The position numbers and the translations under genes were made by a program. From positions 1 to 64,000 of the forward strand of contig NZ_JBBECH010000068.1 of the NCBI RefSeq assembly GCF_040881935.1: a stretch of DNA of 64,000 bases. Direction: 5' to 3'. Position 1 is the first letter of the stretch; each line of letters opens with the position of its first letter. Source of the stretch: Saccharospirillum sp040881935. Lineage in GTDB: Bacteria; Pseudomonadota; Gammaproteobacteria; Pseudomonadales; Natronospirillaceae. The notes under the pieces were generated by a model. It saw nothing but the letters and a program-made list of their open reading frames with translations, did not search any database and was not told where the DNA came from. Positions 9,190 to 17,904 of the stretch are shown in pieces.

Positions 9190-9417
9190 ATGGAACTGGT
9201 ATTTGTCGCCGCTGCAATCATGATGGGTTTTGGTGCGATTGGTGCTGCTATTGGCATCGGCATGCTGGGTGGTAAGTTGTTGGATTCTACTGCTCGCCAG
9301 CCTGAACTGGGCCCAATGCTGCAGACCAAATTCTTCATCGTAGCCGGCCTGGTAGACGCGATCCCCATTATCGGTGTTGGTATCGCGATGTACCTGATCT
9401 TCGTCGTGGCTGGTTAA
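9190..9417 (+). CDS. atpE: ATP synthase Fo subunit c
   Basis: Proteolipid of the proton-driven c-ring, 75 residues, two transmembrane helices joined by a polar ARQPEL loop. The proton-binding carboxylate is the Asp in GLVDAIPII. The 100-bp gap before it is A/T-rich (9125-9189) and ends with an AGGAG site, as expected for the very high translation this subunit needs. The glycine-rich first helix (GAIGAAIGIGMLGG) is normal for a proton-type ring. Confidence 0.97.
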   Translation: MELVFVAAAIMMGFGAIGAAIGIGMLGGKLLDSTARQPELGPMLQTKFFIVAGLVDAIPIIGVGIAMYLIFVVAG

Positions 9418-9469
9418 TCAATCAGTCCTTTGGGTACTCTGATTAAACCAACCAAAACGAGGTGAAGGC

Positions 9470-9940
9470 GTGAATTTCAACGCAACGTTTATTGGACAAA
9501 TCGTCGTCTTTGCCATTTTCGTCTGGTTCTGCGCCAAATTTGTATGGCCTCCGATCATGGATGCCATGCAGGCCCGCCAGAAGAAAATTGCCGAAGGGCT
9601 CGATTCCGCCGACCGTGCTGCCAAAGATCTTGAATTGGCACAACACGATGTGGCGAAAAAGCTGCAGGAAGCCAAGCAGGAAGCCGCTGCCATCCTCGAG
9701 CAAGCCAACAAGCGCGCCGCGCAGTTGGTTGATGAAGCGAAAGCTGAAGCTCGTGTAGAAGGTGAGCGCATTGTGGCTGCCGCCCAGTCCGAGGTCGATA
9801 AAGAAGTGAACGCCGCGCGTGAAGAACTGCGCAGCCGGATCTCTGAACTGACCCTGGCCGGTGCGGAACGCATTCTGGGCTCCGAAGTCGACGCGAAAAA
9901 ACACAGCGAGTTGTTGGATAAGCTGGCAGCCGAGCTGTAA
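9470..9940 (+). CDS. atpF: ATP synthase Fo subunit b
   Basis: Peripheral-stalk subunit: one N-terminal membrane helix (FIGQIVVFAIFVWFCAKFVW) followed by a long alanine- and charge-rich coiled coil that reaches the F1 head. 156 residues, standard length. The start is GTG at 9470, preceded by GAGGTGAAG. atpH follows after 9 bp. Confidence 0.96.
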   Translation: MNFNATFIGQIVVFAIFVWFCAKFVWPPIMDAMQARQKKIAEGLDSADRAAKDLELAQHDVAKKLQEAKQEAAAILEQANKRAAQLVDEAKAEARVEGERIVAAAQSEVDKEVNAAREELRSRISELTLAGAERILGSEVDAKKHSELLDKLAAEL

Positions 9941-9949
9941 GGAGGGATC

Positions 9950-10486
9950 ATGGCAGAATTAAGTACGCTGGCCCGTCCTTACGCCAAAGCCGCGTTCAAC
10001 GCAGCTCTGGACAGTAAGCAACTGGATGCCTGGTCGACGCAATTGTCGACACTGGCCGCTATCAGCCAGCATGAGACGGTTGATCGACTCATTGCCAACC
10101 CTGAGCTGTCCGCCGCTGATAAAGTACGTACTTTGCAGCAACTCGCCGGCGATGCTCTGAACGAGGGCGGGTCTAACCTGGTCAGCGTGCTGGCTGAAAA
10201 TCGTCGTCTTGCACTGCTGACCGAGATCAGCGAACAGTTCGAAGTGCTGAAAGCGGAGCAGGAAAAAACCGCCGATGTTCTGGTGACCAGTGCATTTTCC
10301 TTGAGCGACAGCCAGCAAAAGACGCTGGCCGACAAACTGACCGCCAAATTCAGCCGCCAGGTGCAGTTGACCGTCGAAATCGACGAGTCATTACTGGGCG
10401 GTGTGGTGATCAGGTCTGGTGACACGGTCATCGACGGGTCGGTCCGCGGCAAGTTGGCGAAACTCGCTGAAGCAATGAATTCCTAG
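9950..10486 (+). CDS. atpH: ATP synthase F1 subunit delta
   Basis: Subunit that joins the b-stalk to the top of the alpha3beta3 head. 178 residues with an N-terminal helical domain beginning STLARPYAKAAFNAA, the family signature, and the C-terminal LLGGVVIRSGDTVIDGSVRG motif. It is preceded by AAGGAGG and lies in the uninterrupted ATP synthase operon. Confidence 0.97.
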   Translation: MAELSTLARPYAKAAFNAALDSKQLDAWSTQLSTLAAISQHETVDRLIANPELSAADKVRTLQQLAGDALNEGGSNLVSVLAENRRLALLTEISEQFEVLKAEQEKTADVLVTSAFSLSDSQQKTLADKLTAKFSRQVQLTVEIDESLLGGVVIRSGDTVIDGSVRGKLAKLAEAMNS

Positions 10487-10499
10487 TGAGGGAAAAAGA

Positions 10500-12044
10500 A
10501 TGCAGCAACTGAATCCTTCAGAAATCAGTGACATCATCAAGGAGCGTATCGGCAAACTCGATACCAGCTCCAAGGCCCAGAACGAAGGCACCATCGTCAG
10601 CGTATCCGACGGTATCGTGCGTATTCATGGTCTGGCCGATGTCATGTCTGGTGAGATGATTGAGTTCCACAACGGCCTGTTCGGTATGGCCTTGAACCTG
10701 GAGCAAGACTCTGTTGGTGCGATCGTGTTGGGTGACTACAAAGATCTGGCTGAAGGCCAGACCTGTAAGTGCACCGGTCGCATCCTGGAAGTTCCCATTG
10801 GTCCGGAATTGCTCGGTCGCGTCGTCGACGCCCTGGGCAACCCGATCGACGGCAAGGGCCCGGTGAAAACCACCCTGACCGATCCGCTGGAAAAGGTCGC
10901 GCCGGGCGTTATTGCCCGTCAGTCGGTCGACCAGCCGGTACAAACGGGCTATAAAGCCGTTGACGCCATGGTGCCGATTGGCCGTGGTCAGCGTGAGCTG
11001 ATCATTGGTGACCGTCAGACCGGTAAGACCGCTCTGGCCGTCGACGCCATCATGGCTCAGAAAAACTCCGGCATTAAGTGTGTCTACGTCGCTATTGGTC
11101 AGAAGCAGTCGACCATCGCCAACGTAGTGCGCAAGCTGGAAGAGCACGGTGCCATGGAGTACACCACCATTGTAGCCGCTTCGGCCTCGGAACCTGCTTC
11201 GATGCAGTTCCTGGCGCCGTACGCCGGTTGCACCATGGGTGAATACTTCCGCGACCGCGGTGAAGACGCTCTGATCATTTACGATGACCTGTCCAAACAG
11301 GCCGTTGCCTACCGTCAGATCTCTCTGCTGCTGCGTCGTCCGCCGGGCCGTGAAGCCTTCCCGGGTGATGTGTTCTACTTGCACTCCCGTTTGCTGGAAC
11401 GCGCATCACGCGTGAACGCTGACTACGTTGAACAGTTCACCAAGGGTGAAGTGAAAGGCAAGACCGGTTCTCTGACCGCCTTGCCGATCATTGAAACCCA
11501 GGGTGGTGACGTATCGGCGTTTGTACCAACCAACGTGATTTCCATTACCGACGGTCAGATCTTCCTGGAGACCGACCTGTTCAACGCCGGTATTCGTCCT
11601 GCGATGAACGCCGGTATTTCGGTATCGCGTGTGGGTGGTTCCGCCCAGACCAAGATCATCAAGAAGCTGGCCGGTGGTATTCGTACCGCTCTGGCTCAGT
11701 ACCGTGAACTGGCGGCATTCTCCCAGTTCGCGTCGGATCTTGACGAAGCGACCAAGGCTCAGTTGGAGCATGGTCAGCGCGTTACCGAGCTGATGAAGCA
11801 AGGCCAGTATGCACCCTTGACGGTTGCAGAGATGGCTGTCTCAGTTTACGCCGCCAACGAAGGCCACCTGAAAGCTTTGGAAATCAAAGAAATCGGGCGG
11901 TTTGAGGCGGCACTGCACTCCTACATGAACAGCGAACACGCGGATCTGATCAAACAGATCAACGATACCGGCAACTATAACGACGACATTGCCGCTTCGC
12001 TGAAGGACGCTTTGGAAAAATTCAAAGCAACGCAGACCTGGTAA
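10500..12044 (+). CDS. atpA: ATP synthase F1 subunit alpha
   Basis: Non-catalytic nucleotide-binding subunit of the F1 hexamer, 514 residues. Seen: the Walker A GDRQTGKTALAVDA, the Walker B-like ALIIYDDLSKQA, and the signature PAMNAGISVSRVGGSAQ. Length and all domains are normal. It is cotranscribed between atpH and atpG. Confidence 0.98.
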   Translation: MQQLNPSEISDIIKERIGKLDTSSKAQNEGTIVSVSDGIVRIHGLADVMSGEMIEFHNGLFGMALNLEQDSVGAIVLGDYKDLAEGQTCKCTGRILEVPIGPELLGRVVDALGNPIDGKGPVKTTLTDPLEKVAPGVIARQSVDQPVQTGYKAVDAMVPIGRGQRELIIGDRQTGKTALAVDAIMAQKNSGIKCVYVAIGQKQSTIANVVRKLEEHGAMEYTTIVAASASEPASMQFLAPYAGCTMGEYFRDRGEDALIIYDDLSKQAVAYRQISLLLRRPPGREAFPGDVFYLHSRLLERASRVNADYVEQFTKGEVKGKTGSLTALPIIETQGGDVSAFVPTNVISITDGQIFLETDLFNAGIRPAMNAGISVSRVGGSAQTKIIKKLAGGIRTALAQYRELAAFSQFASDLDEATKAQLEHGQRVTELMKQGQYAPLTVAEMAVSVYAANEGHLKALEIKEIGRFEAALHSYMNSEHADLIKQINDTGNYNDDIAASLKDALEKFKATQTW

Positions 12045-12088
12045 TTCACCGGCTGTCTTCGGACAGCCGATTGAACTGAGGCATTGCT

Positions 12089-12955
12089 ATGGCAGCCGGA
12101 AAAGAGATTCGCACGAAAATATCGGGCATTAAAAACACGCAGAAGATTACTTCCGCGATGGAGATGGTCGCTGCGAGTAAAAAGCGTAAAGCTCAGGACC
12201 GGATGGACGCCAGTAAGCCCTATGCTGACAAAATCCGGGCGGTGATCGGGCATTTGGCGAACGCCAACCCCGAATACCGTCATCCTTATCTGATGGAACG
12301 TGACGTCAAGCGGGTGGGTTACATCGTAATCTCAACCGATCGCGGCCTGTGTGGCGGGTTGAACGCTAACCTGTTCAAGCAGGTCGCAAAAGACGTGACT
12401 GACTGGAAGAGCAAGGGCGCAACGGTGCAAGTATGTGCCATTGGCAGCAAGGGTACGGGTTACTTCAAGTCACGCGGCTACGACGTAGTGGCGAGCATGA
12501 CCCAGTTGGGCGACAAGCCCGCTGTGAGTGACCTGATTGGCGGCGTTAAAGTCATGCTCGACGACTTTAATTCCGGCAAAATCGACCGCTTGTTTGTGGT
12601 GTTTAACGAATTTGTGAACACCATGGTGCAAAAGCCCGGGATTGAGCAGCTGTTGCCATTGAAGGCCGCTGAAGACGAGACGTCGCGCCGACATACCTGG
12701 GACTACATTTACGAGCCAAATGCCGAAGCGCTGCTGGATCATCTGCTGGTTCGCTATGTCGAATCGGTGGTGTATCAGGGCGTGGTGGAAAATCTGGCTT
12801 GTGAACAGGCTTCGCGCATGATGGCAATGAAGAGCGCCACTGATAATGCCGGAGAACTGATCGACAGTCTCAATATGGAATACAACAAGGCGCGTCAGGC
12901 AGCCATTACCCAAGAGATCGCCGAGATCGTGGGTGGCGCCTCAGCGGTTTCATAA
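12089..12955 (+). CDS. atpG: ATP synthase F1 subunit gamma
   Basis: Central rotor shaft of F1. 288 residues with the N-terminal coiled-coil KEIRTKISGIKNTQKITSAM, a Rossmann-like middle (VISTDRGLCGGLNANLFK), and the C-terminal signature RQAAITQEIAEIVGGASA. Both ends are conserved as expected for the shaft that enters the alpha3beta3 ring. Confidence 0.97.
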   Translation: MAAGKEIRTKISGIKNTQKITSAMEMVAASKKRKAQDRMDASKPYADKIRAVIGHLANANPEYRHPYLMERDVKRVGYIVISTDRGLCGGLNANLFKQVAKDVTDWKSKGATVQVCAIGSKGTGYFKSRGYDVVASMTQLGDKPAVSDLIGGVKVMLDDFNSGKIDRLFVVFNEFVNTMVQKPGIEQLLPLKAAEDETSRRHTWDYIYEPNAEALLDHLLVRYVESVVYQGVVENLACEQASRMMAMKSATDNAGELIDSLNMEYNKARQAAITQEIAEIVGGASAVS

Positions 12956-12979
12956 TACGGTTTTGAGAGGATACAGAAG

Positions 12980-14389
12980 ATGAGTAGCGGACGTATCACA
13001 CAGATTATTGGTGCTGTCGTTGACGTGGAATTCCCACGTGACAACGTACCAAAAGTTTACGACGCGTTGAAAGTCGCTGAAGTGAACCTGACCCTGGAAG
13101 TGCAGCAGCAGTTGGGCGATGGCGTTGTACGTACCATTGCCATGGGCAGCACCGAAGGCGTTAAGCGTGGACTGAGCGTAGAAAGCACCGGCACCGGTAT
13201 TACCGTACCGGTCGGTGTTGCGACCCTGGGTCGTATCATGAACGTACTGGGCGAGCCTATCGACGAGCGCGGCGACATCGGTGCCGATGACCACATGGTC
13301 ATTCACCGCGACGCCCCGACTTATGCCGAACAGGCACAAAGCCAGGACCTGCTGGAAACCGGCATCAAGGTAATCGACCTGATCTGCCCGTTCGCCAAGG
13401 GTGGTAAAGTGGGTTTGTTCGGTGGTGCCGGTGTAGGCAAAACCGTAAACATGCTTGAGCTGATTAACAACATCGCGACCGAGCACAGTGGTTTGTCTGT
13501 GTTTGCCGGTGTGGGTGAGCGGACTCGTGAAGGTAACGATTTCTATCACGAAATGTCCGAAGCCGGTGTTATCAAGCTGGACAAACTGTCCGAATCGAAA
13601 GTGGCCATGGTTTACGGCCAGATGAACGAACCCCCCGGTAACCGTTTGCGGGTTGCACTGACCGGCCTGACCATGGCTGAGAAGTTCCGTGACGAAGGCC
13701 GTGACGTTCTGTTCTTCGTGGATAACATCTACCGTTACACCCTGGCCGGTACCGAAGTATCAGCTCTGTTGGGTCGTATGCCGTCTGCGGTAGGTTACCA
13801 GCCGACGCTGGCGGAAGAGATGGGTGTTCTGCAGGAACGTATTACCTCAACCAAGACCGGGTCTATTACCTCGGTTCAGGCGGTATACGTACCTGCGGAT
13901 GACTTGACCGACCCGTCACCGGCTACAACCTTTGCTCACTTGGATGCAACCGTTGTACTGAGCCGTGACATTGCCGCACTGGGTATTTACCCGGCGGTTG
14001 ACCCGCTGGGCTCTACTTCGCGTCAGCTCGACCCGCTGGTTATCGGTAACGAGCATTACGACTGTGCCCGTGGCGTTCAGGGTGTTCTGCAGAGCTATAA
14101 AGAGCTGAAGGACATCATCGCGATTCTGGGTATGGACGAATTGTCTGACGAAGACAAAATGATCGTGGCCCGTGCCCGTAAGATCGAGCGTTTCCTGTCT
14201 CAGCCGTTCCACGTTGCCGAGATTTTCACCGGCGCGCCTGGCAAGTACGTGTCGCTGAAAGAAACCATTCGTGGTTTCCAGGGCATTCTGGACGGCGAGT
14301 ACGATCAGGTTCCCGAGCAGGATTTCTACATGAAAGGCACCATCGATGAAGTGATGGAAGCCTACAATGCTCGCTCCAAGAAGGGCTGA
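12980..14389 (+). CDS. atpD: ATP synthase F1 subunit beta
   Basis: Catalytic subunit of F1, 469 residues. Seen: the Walker A GGAGVGKTVNMLEL, the GERTREGNDFY segment holding the catalytic glutamate, the Walker B VLFFVDNIYRYT, and the signature PAVDPLGSTS. The end of atpG is 24 bp upstream. Nothing unusual in domain structure. Confidence 0.98.
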   Translation: MSSGRITQIIGAVVDVEFPRDNVPKVYDALKVAEVNLTLEVQQQLGDGVVRTIAMGSTEGVKRGLSVESTGTGITVPVGVATLGRIMNVLGEPIDERGDIGADDHMVIHRDAPTYAEQAQSQDLLETGIKVIDLICPFAKGGKVGLFGGAGVGKTVNMLELINNIATEHSGLSVFAGVGERTREGNDFYHEMSEAGVIKLDKLSESKVAMVYGQMNEPPGNRLRVALTGLTMAEKFRDEGRDVLFFVDNIYRYTLAGTEVSALLGRMPSAVGYQPTLAEEMGVLQERITSTKTGSITSVQAVYVPADDLTDPSPATTFAHLDATVVLSRDIAALGIYPAVDPLGSTSRQLDPLVIGNEHYDCARGVQGVLQSYKELKDIIAILGMDELSDEDKMIVARARKIERFLSQPFHVAEIFTGAPGKYVSLKETIRGFQGILDGEYDQVPEQDFYMKGTIDEVMEAYNARSKKG

Positions 14390-14406
14390 TCGCGCCGGGG
14401 GTTAAC

Positions 14407-14835
14407 ATGGCTATGACAGTACACTGCGACATCGTCAGCGCGGAAGAAAACATCTTCTCGGGGCTGGTTGAAACCGTCGTTTGTGAGGGCGAAATGGGTG
14501 AGCTGGGTATCAAGCCCAGTCACGCGCCTTTGCTGACACGGCTGAACCCGGCACCGGTTCGGTTGATTCTGCAGAACGGGTCGGAAGAAGTGTTCTACGT
14601 ATCCGGCGGCTTCCTTGAAGTCCAGCCGCACGTCGTGACCATTCTGGCCGATACCGCACTGCGCGGTGGTGACATCGACATGGCGGCAGCTGAAAAAGCC
14701 AAAGCCGATGCCGAGAAAATCATCGCCAGCAAAATCGCTGAAGAAGAATTCGCGGTGGTGGCAGCTGATCTGGCGCGTGCGTCAGCCCAGTTGCGCACTC
14801 TACGCGAACTGAAGCGACTGCGCGGCAAGAAATAA
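14407..14835 (+). CDS. atpC: ATP synthase F1 subunit epsilon
   Basis: Rotor subunit at the foot of gamma that also inhibits ATP hydrolysis. 142 residues: an N-terminal beta sandwich (VHCDIVSAEENIFSG and the ELGIKPSHAPLLT motif) and a C-terminal helical hairpin. It is the last gene of the operon; a strong terminator follows 25 bp after its stop. Confidence 0.96.
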   Translation: MAMTVHCDIVSAEENIFSGLVETVVCEGEMGELGIKPSHAPLLTRLNPAPVRLILQNGSEEVFYVSGGFLEVQPHVVTILADTALRGGDIDMAAAEKAKADAEKIIASKIAEEEFAVVAADLARASAQLRTLRELKRLRGKK

Positions 14836-14860
14836 CTGGCTTTAGTGGCTTGTTAAAAAG

Positions 14861-14883
14861 CGACCTCCGGGTCGTTTTTTTTT
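14861..14883 (+). terminator. intrinsic terminator of the ATP synthase operon
   Basis: Stem CGACC/GGTCG with a TCCG loop followed by nine T. The A-run before the stem pairs with part of the T-run. The segment up to 15064 holds no gene. Confidence 0.85.
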
Positions 14884-15064
14884 GTTTGCCCGGCGAAGCC
14901 GGCAAACCCGTCCGCCTGAAAGACGAAGTTGAAAGCGCTGACGAAGCGAAACGGTGGTGCAGGGCTGGCGGATATTATCCGTGAGCTGAATACCAATCGA
15001 ACCGACTGGTATCACCTGGCTGGTTTAGTAAACTGGTGCCTGCGGATTGTATTGAGAGTGTGTC

Positions 15065-16219
15065 ATGCTGACGACTAACGGGTTGTGCCGGGGACTGTTT
15101 CTAACGGCTGTTCTGCTTGCCGTACATCCAGGGTATGCTGCAACCGAAACCGTGCCGCCGCCTGCGCCCTGGCTGCAGGTGATTCGCGATACCCCCTATG
15201 TATTTAGCGATGGTTTTTACCAGAACATATCCATCATCCGACGCTGGGTATTACTGGAGCAGAGTTATTGCGGGGAACCGGATCGACATATTTTATTTGA
15301 TCAGCGCGGACGCTTTCTGACCTGGTTCGAAAACGAAGCGACGGTCGCGGAAAACCAACAGCGACTCAACCAGCTTCGGGATACGCTGTATCAGGAAGAC
15401 CGCGTGCATCGCTGGATAGCCGGGTCGGCCACCGAGACCGGTTATCCCTTTGCCTTACGCTGCGATCAGCCTCATGTTGATCTCGATGCTGCCATCGACC
15501 GGCTACTGGGTATCGACCCGGCGGACCGGGTCTGGGGAACCTGGGATGGAATGTCGGCTGGCTCGGAACAGGAGCCGATAGCCCTGGTCGACCTGGTGCT
15601 GCAGGTATTCAACGATAAAGCGGCCCGGCAGGGTTTTCAGCCGGATGATGCCGTTATGGAAGCGTTTATCGGGCAAATCGTGATTGAAAGCGGTGCCCGC
15701 AAGGAGAGCTTTTCAGCGTCCCGCGCTGTTGGCCTGTTGCAATTGCGGCCGGAAGTGCTGGCCGATTGCGAAATTGCCGAACGCTTTCATTTGCACCGGA
15801 TGGCTCAGGTGGATTGCGCAGTCAGGTTGTATCAGCAAAATGACCGCAACCTGAGACCGGTGTTTGATCAGCGCTTTGGCCATCTGCCGGACGATCAACG
15901 CGAACAGTTGTATTCGCTGTTGTTGGTTCAGGCATACCATGGCGGCATCGGGCGGCTGATGCAGTTGCTGGGTGACGATGAACCGGGTGCCGCCGCACAG
16001 CATTTTGCCGCCGATGCAGGGCGTTATAGCCCCGAAGACATCGCGTTGGGTCTGGTGTTTCACAATATGGGACGCATCAGCCTGGGGCTCGACTCTTTGT
16101 ACTACCTGATCGATGTGCGCATTGCCACCGAGGCTGTATGTGCGGCCCAGCCAGGGGTGTGTGAACCGGTTACCGACGCCACTCAATCGACCAGTTCTGA
16201 TCCCGGGCAAAGTGATTGA
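15065..16219 (+). CDS. periplasmic lytic-transglycosylase-like (SLT-fold) protein
   Basis: 384 residues with a clear signal peptide (hydrophobic LFLTAVLLAV, then AxA at GYAAT), so exported. The C-terminal half (about residues 200-330) resembles an SLT lysozyme fold: a glutamate in IGQIVIESGARKESFSASRA followed by GLLQLRPEVL matches the ES...S.GLMQ.. pattern of transglycosylases. The N-terminal half is not recognised. If active it would cut peptidoglycan strands; QIVIES has the catalytic Glu, but the rest of the motif is loose. It follows the ATP synthase terminator and converges with the phhB pair, whose last gene it overlaps by about 50 bp. Confidence 0.6.
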   Translation: MLTTNGLCRGLFLTAVLLAVHPGYAATETVPPPAPWLQVIRDTPYVFSDGFYQNISIIRRWVLLEQSYCGEPDRHILFDQRGRFLTWFENEATVAENQQRLNQLRDTLYQEDRVHRWIAGSATETGYPFALRCDQPHVDLDAAIDRLLGIDPADRVWGTWDGMSAGSEQEPIALVDLVLQVFNDKAARQGFQPDDAVMEAFIGQIVIESGARKESFSASRAVGLLQLRPEVLADCEIAERFHLHRMAQVDCAVRLYQQNDRNLRPVFDQRFGHLPDDQREQLYSLLLVQAYHGGIGRLMQLLGDDEPGAAAQHFAADAGRYSPEDIALGLVFHNMGRISLGLDSLYYLIDVRIATEAVCAAQPGVCEPVTDATQSTSSDPGQSD

Positions 16220-16400
16220 CCGCCTGTATTGAGGGAAACCACTCGCTGAGCAGCACGTCTGCTGCCTTGTCGGGCTCGGCGTAAACCACCAGAAACAATC
16301 CGCCGGGCTCTTCAGGGTCCTCACTGAGCAGGCAGTAGCCGCGATAGTAATTGCCCTCGACGATTTCACCCAGGCAGTTGAGTTGCAGCGTCAGACCCAT
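16170..16400 (-). CDS. small conserved protein downstream of phhB
   Basis: Not recognised. 76 residues starting MGLTLQLNCLGEIVEGNYY, soluble, rich in acidic and aromatic residues, ending QNWSIEWRR. The ATG at 16400 sits right behind the phhB stop (one base between), which argues for real, coupled translation. Its 3' end overlaps the convergent transglycosylase-like gene by about 50 bp. A longer reading from 16475 lies inside phhB and is less likely. Confidence 0.6.
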   Translation of the reverse strand: MGLTLQLNCLGEIVEGNYYRGYCLLSEDPEEPGGLFLVVYAEPDKAADVLLSEWFPSIQAVNHFARDQNWSIEWRR

Positions 16401-16401
16401 T

Positions 16402-16710
16402 TCAGCGTTGCCCGATTGCGAGTTTTTCCATGCGCTGGGCCAGATCGAAATCTTTGGCCGAGATGCCGCCAGCATCGTGGGTGGTTAGCTGCACTTTAAC
16501 GGTGTTGTAAACATTGAACCATTCCGGGTGATGGTTGTTCTTTTCAGCGACGATGGCCGTCTGGGTCATAAAACCAAAAGCGGTTATAAAGTTGGAGAAG
16601 GTAAAGGTTTTGGTCAGCTTGTCGTCTTCCAACTGCCAGGGGAGCTCCAGATCTGTGTTCAGTGTCGCCAGCTCAGATTTGCATTCGACCGGGGTGTAGG
16701 CGTTTGTCAT
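16402..16710 (-). CDS. phhB: pterin-4a-carbinolamine dehydratase
   Basis: Enzyme that dehydrates 4a-hydroxytetrahydrobiopterin, normally recycling the cofactor of phenylalanine hydroxylase. 102 residues. Seen: the diagnostic motif NHHPEWFNVYNTVKVQLTTH followed by AGGIS. Phenylalanine hydroxylase (phhA) is not adjacent, so here it may serve another pterin-dependent step or PhhA encoded elsewhere. The divergent gap to 16913 holds only a weak TTGCCT/TACAAT (16792-16822, 19-bp spacer) promoter for the SDR gene. Confidence 0.93.
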   Translation of the reverse strand: MTNAYTPVECKSELATLNTDLELPWQLEDDKLTKTFTFSNFITAFGFMTQTAIVAEKNNHHPEWFNVYNTVKVQLTTHDAGGISAKDFDLAQRMEKLAIGQR

Positions 16711-16912
16711 TGGGAATCCTTCTGATGACCAAGTGAACCTTCACCATAGCAAGGCCGCCTTCCACTGTGAAATGTCATCGCCCGGTGGTGGTTGCCTGCA
16801 TCTGTCAGCCGGTCGCTACAATTGAGCAACCAATGAAAGGGAAAGTGACCCATGGACTGCCTGGTCCCGTAATGGACAGCAACACCTTGACTATGAAAAT
16901 GGGGAATACGGC

Positions 16913-17824
16913 ATGTTCGATACCTTAAAGGATTACAGCATTGTCTACTCATTTGACAGAACTGGTTATCAGCGTCATGCGCGTCAGTTCAGTGAGATAG
17001 ACGATGCACTTCTGGCGAGTAAGCGGGTGCTGATTACCGGCGGTACCAGCGGCATTGGTGCCGCGCTGACACAGCGTTTGGTGGACACGGGTGCAGAGGT
17101 CTGGGTAACGGGTCGCGACAAAAACAAATTCGATGACTCCGGTCTGGCAGAGCGTGGCGTGAAGTTCATTGCGCTGGATATGACCCGTTTCGACCAGGTG
17201 TTGAGCCAGCCCTTGCCGGAACTTGACGCCCTGGTCTGCAACGCGGGCGGTATGCCCGACCAACTGTCGTTGGTAGAAGACCGGTACGATGTCATTTTTG
17301 CGTCTCAGGTAGTGGGGCACTATCTGCTGATTCGCCGCTGCATGGAGCAGTCGCTGCTGCCGCGAGGGGCGCCCATCCATCTGACCGCGAGCGGCGGTAT
17401 GTATTTGCAAAAACTTGAACTCGGGGATCTGTGCTGGCAACAACATCGCTACGATAAGGTTAAATCCTACGCTAACGCCAAGCGCGCCCAGGTGATTCTG
17501 AATCAGGAACTGGCCCGGCAATACCCGCAGTATACTTTTTCAGCATCGCACCCTGGCTGGGTTGGAACGGACGCGCTGCGTGAGGCTCTGCCCGGGTTTT
17601 CCCGGAAAATGGGTGATCGTCTGCGCTCCAGTGAAGAAGGGGCTGATACGATGTACTGGTGTCTGGCCGAGGGCGGGCGTCTGCCGGCCGGCGAATTCTG
17701 GTTCGACCGGAAAGCGCGTAAAGTGTACCCCTTTTTCTGGACCCGGGAGTCGGCGCAGACCCGCCAATCGCTGCTGGATTTGTGTGAAGATGCCTGGCAT
17801 CGGCACTACCCGGCCGGCGGTTAA
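16913..17824 (+). CDS. short-chain dehydrogenase/reductase (DHRS12-like)
   Basis: 303-residue Rossmann-fold oxidoreductase with about 37 extra residues before the fold. Seen: the cofactor motif ITGGTSGIGAAL, the NAGG motif after LDALVC, the catalytic serine in HLTASGGMY, and the catalytic YANAK. The extended N-terminus (beginning MFDTLKDYSIVYSFDRTGY) and C-terminal WFDRKARKVYPFFW resemble the DHRS12 group, often found near lipid-related genes. Substrate unknown. Its start follows ATGGGGAATACGGC; it ends 80 bp before leuA. Confidence 0.85.
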   Translation: MFDTLKDYSIVYSFDRTGYQRHARQFSEIDDALLASKRVLITGGTSGIGAALTQRLVDTGAEVWVTGRDKNKFDDSGLAERGVKFIALDMTRFDQVLSQPLPELDALVCNAGGMPDQLSLVEDRYDVIFASQVVGHYLLIRRCMEQSLLPRGAPIHLTASGGMYLQKLELGDLCWQQHRYDKVKSYANAKRAQVILNQELARQYPQYTFSASHPGWVGTDALREALPGFSRKMGDRLRSSEEGADTMYWCLAEGGRLPAGEFWFDRKARKVYPFFWTRESAQTRQSLLDLCEDAWHRHYPAGG

Positions 17825-17904
17825 AAAGCAGGTCAGCGCATGAGGATCGGGGCCGATCTGGTGTACACTAAGCGCCTGACCCCAAGGCTGACCGGAGTGT
17901 TGCC

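Noticed and set aside
5804..14835. parS site near parAB
   Set aside because: I looked for TGTTTCACGTGAAACA-like sequences; the only CACGTG seen nearby (about 13034 in atpD) lacks matching flanks.
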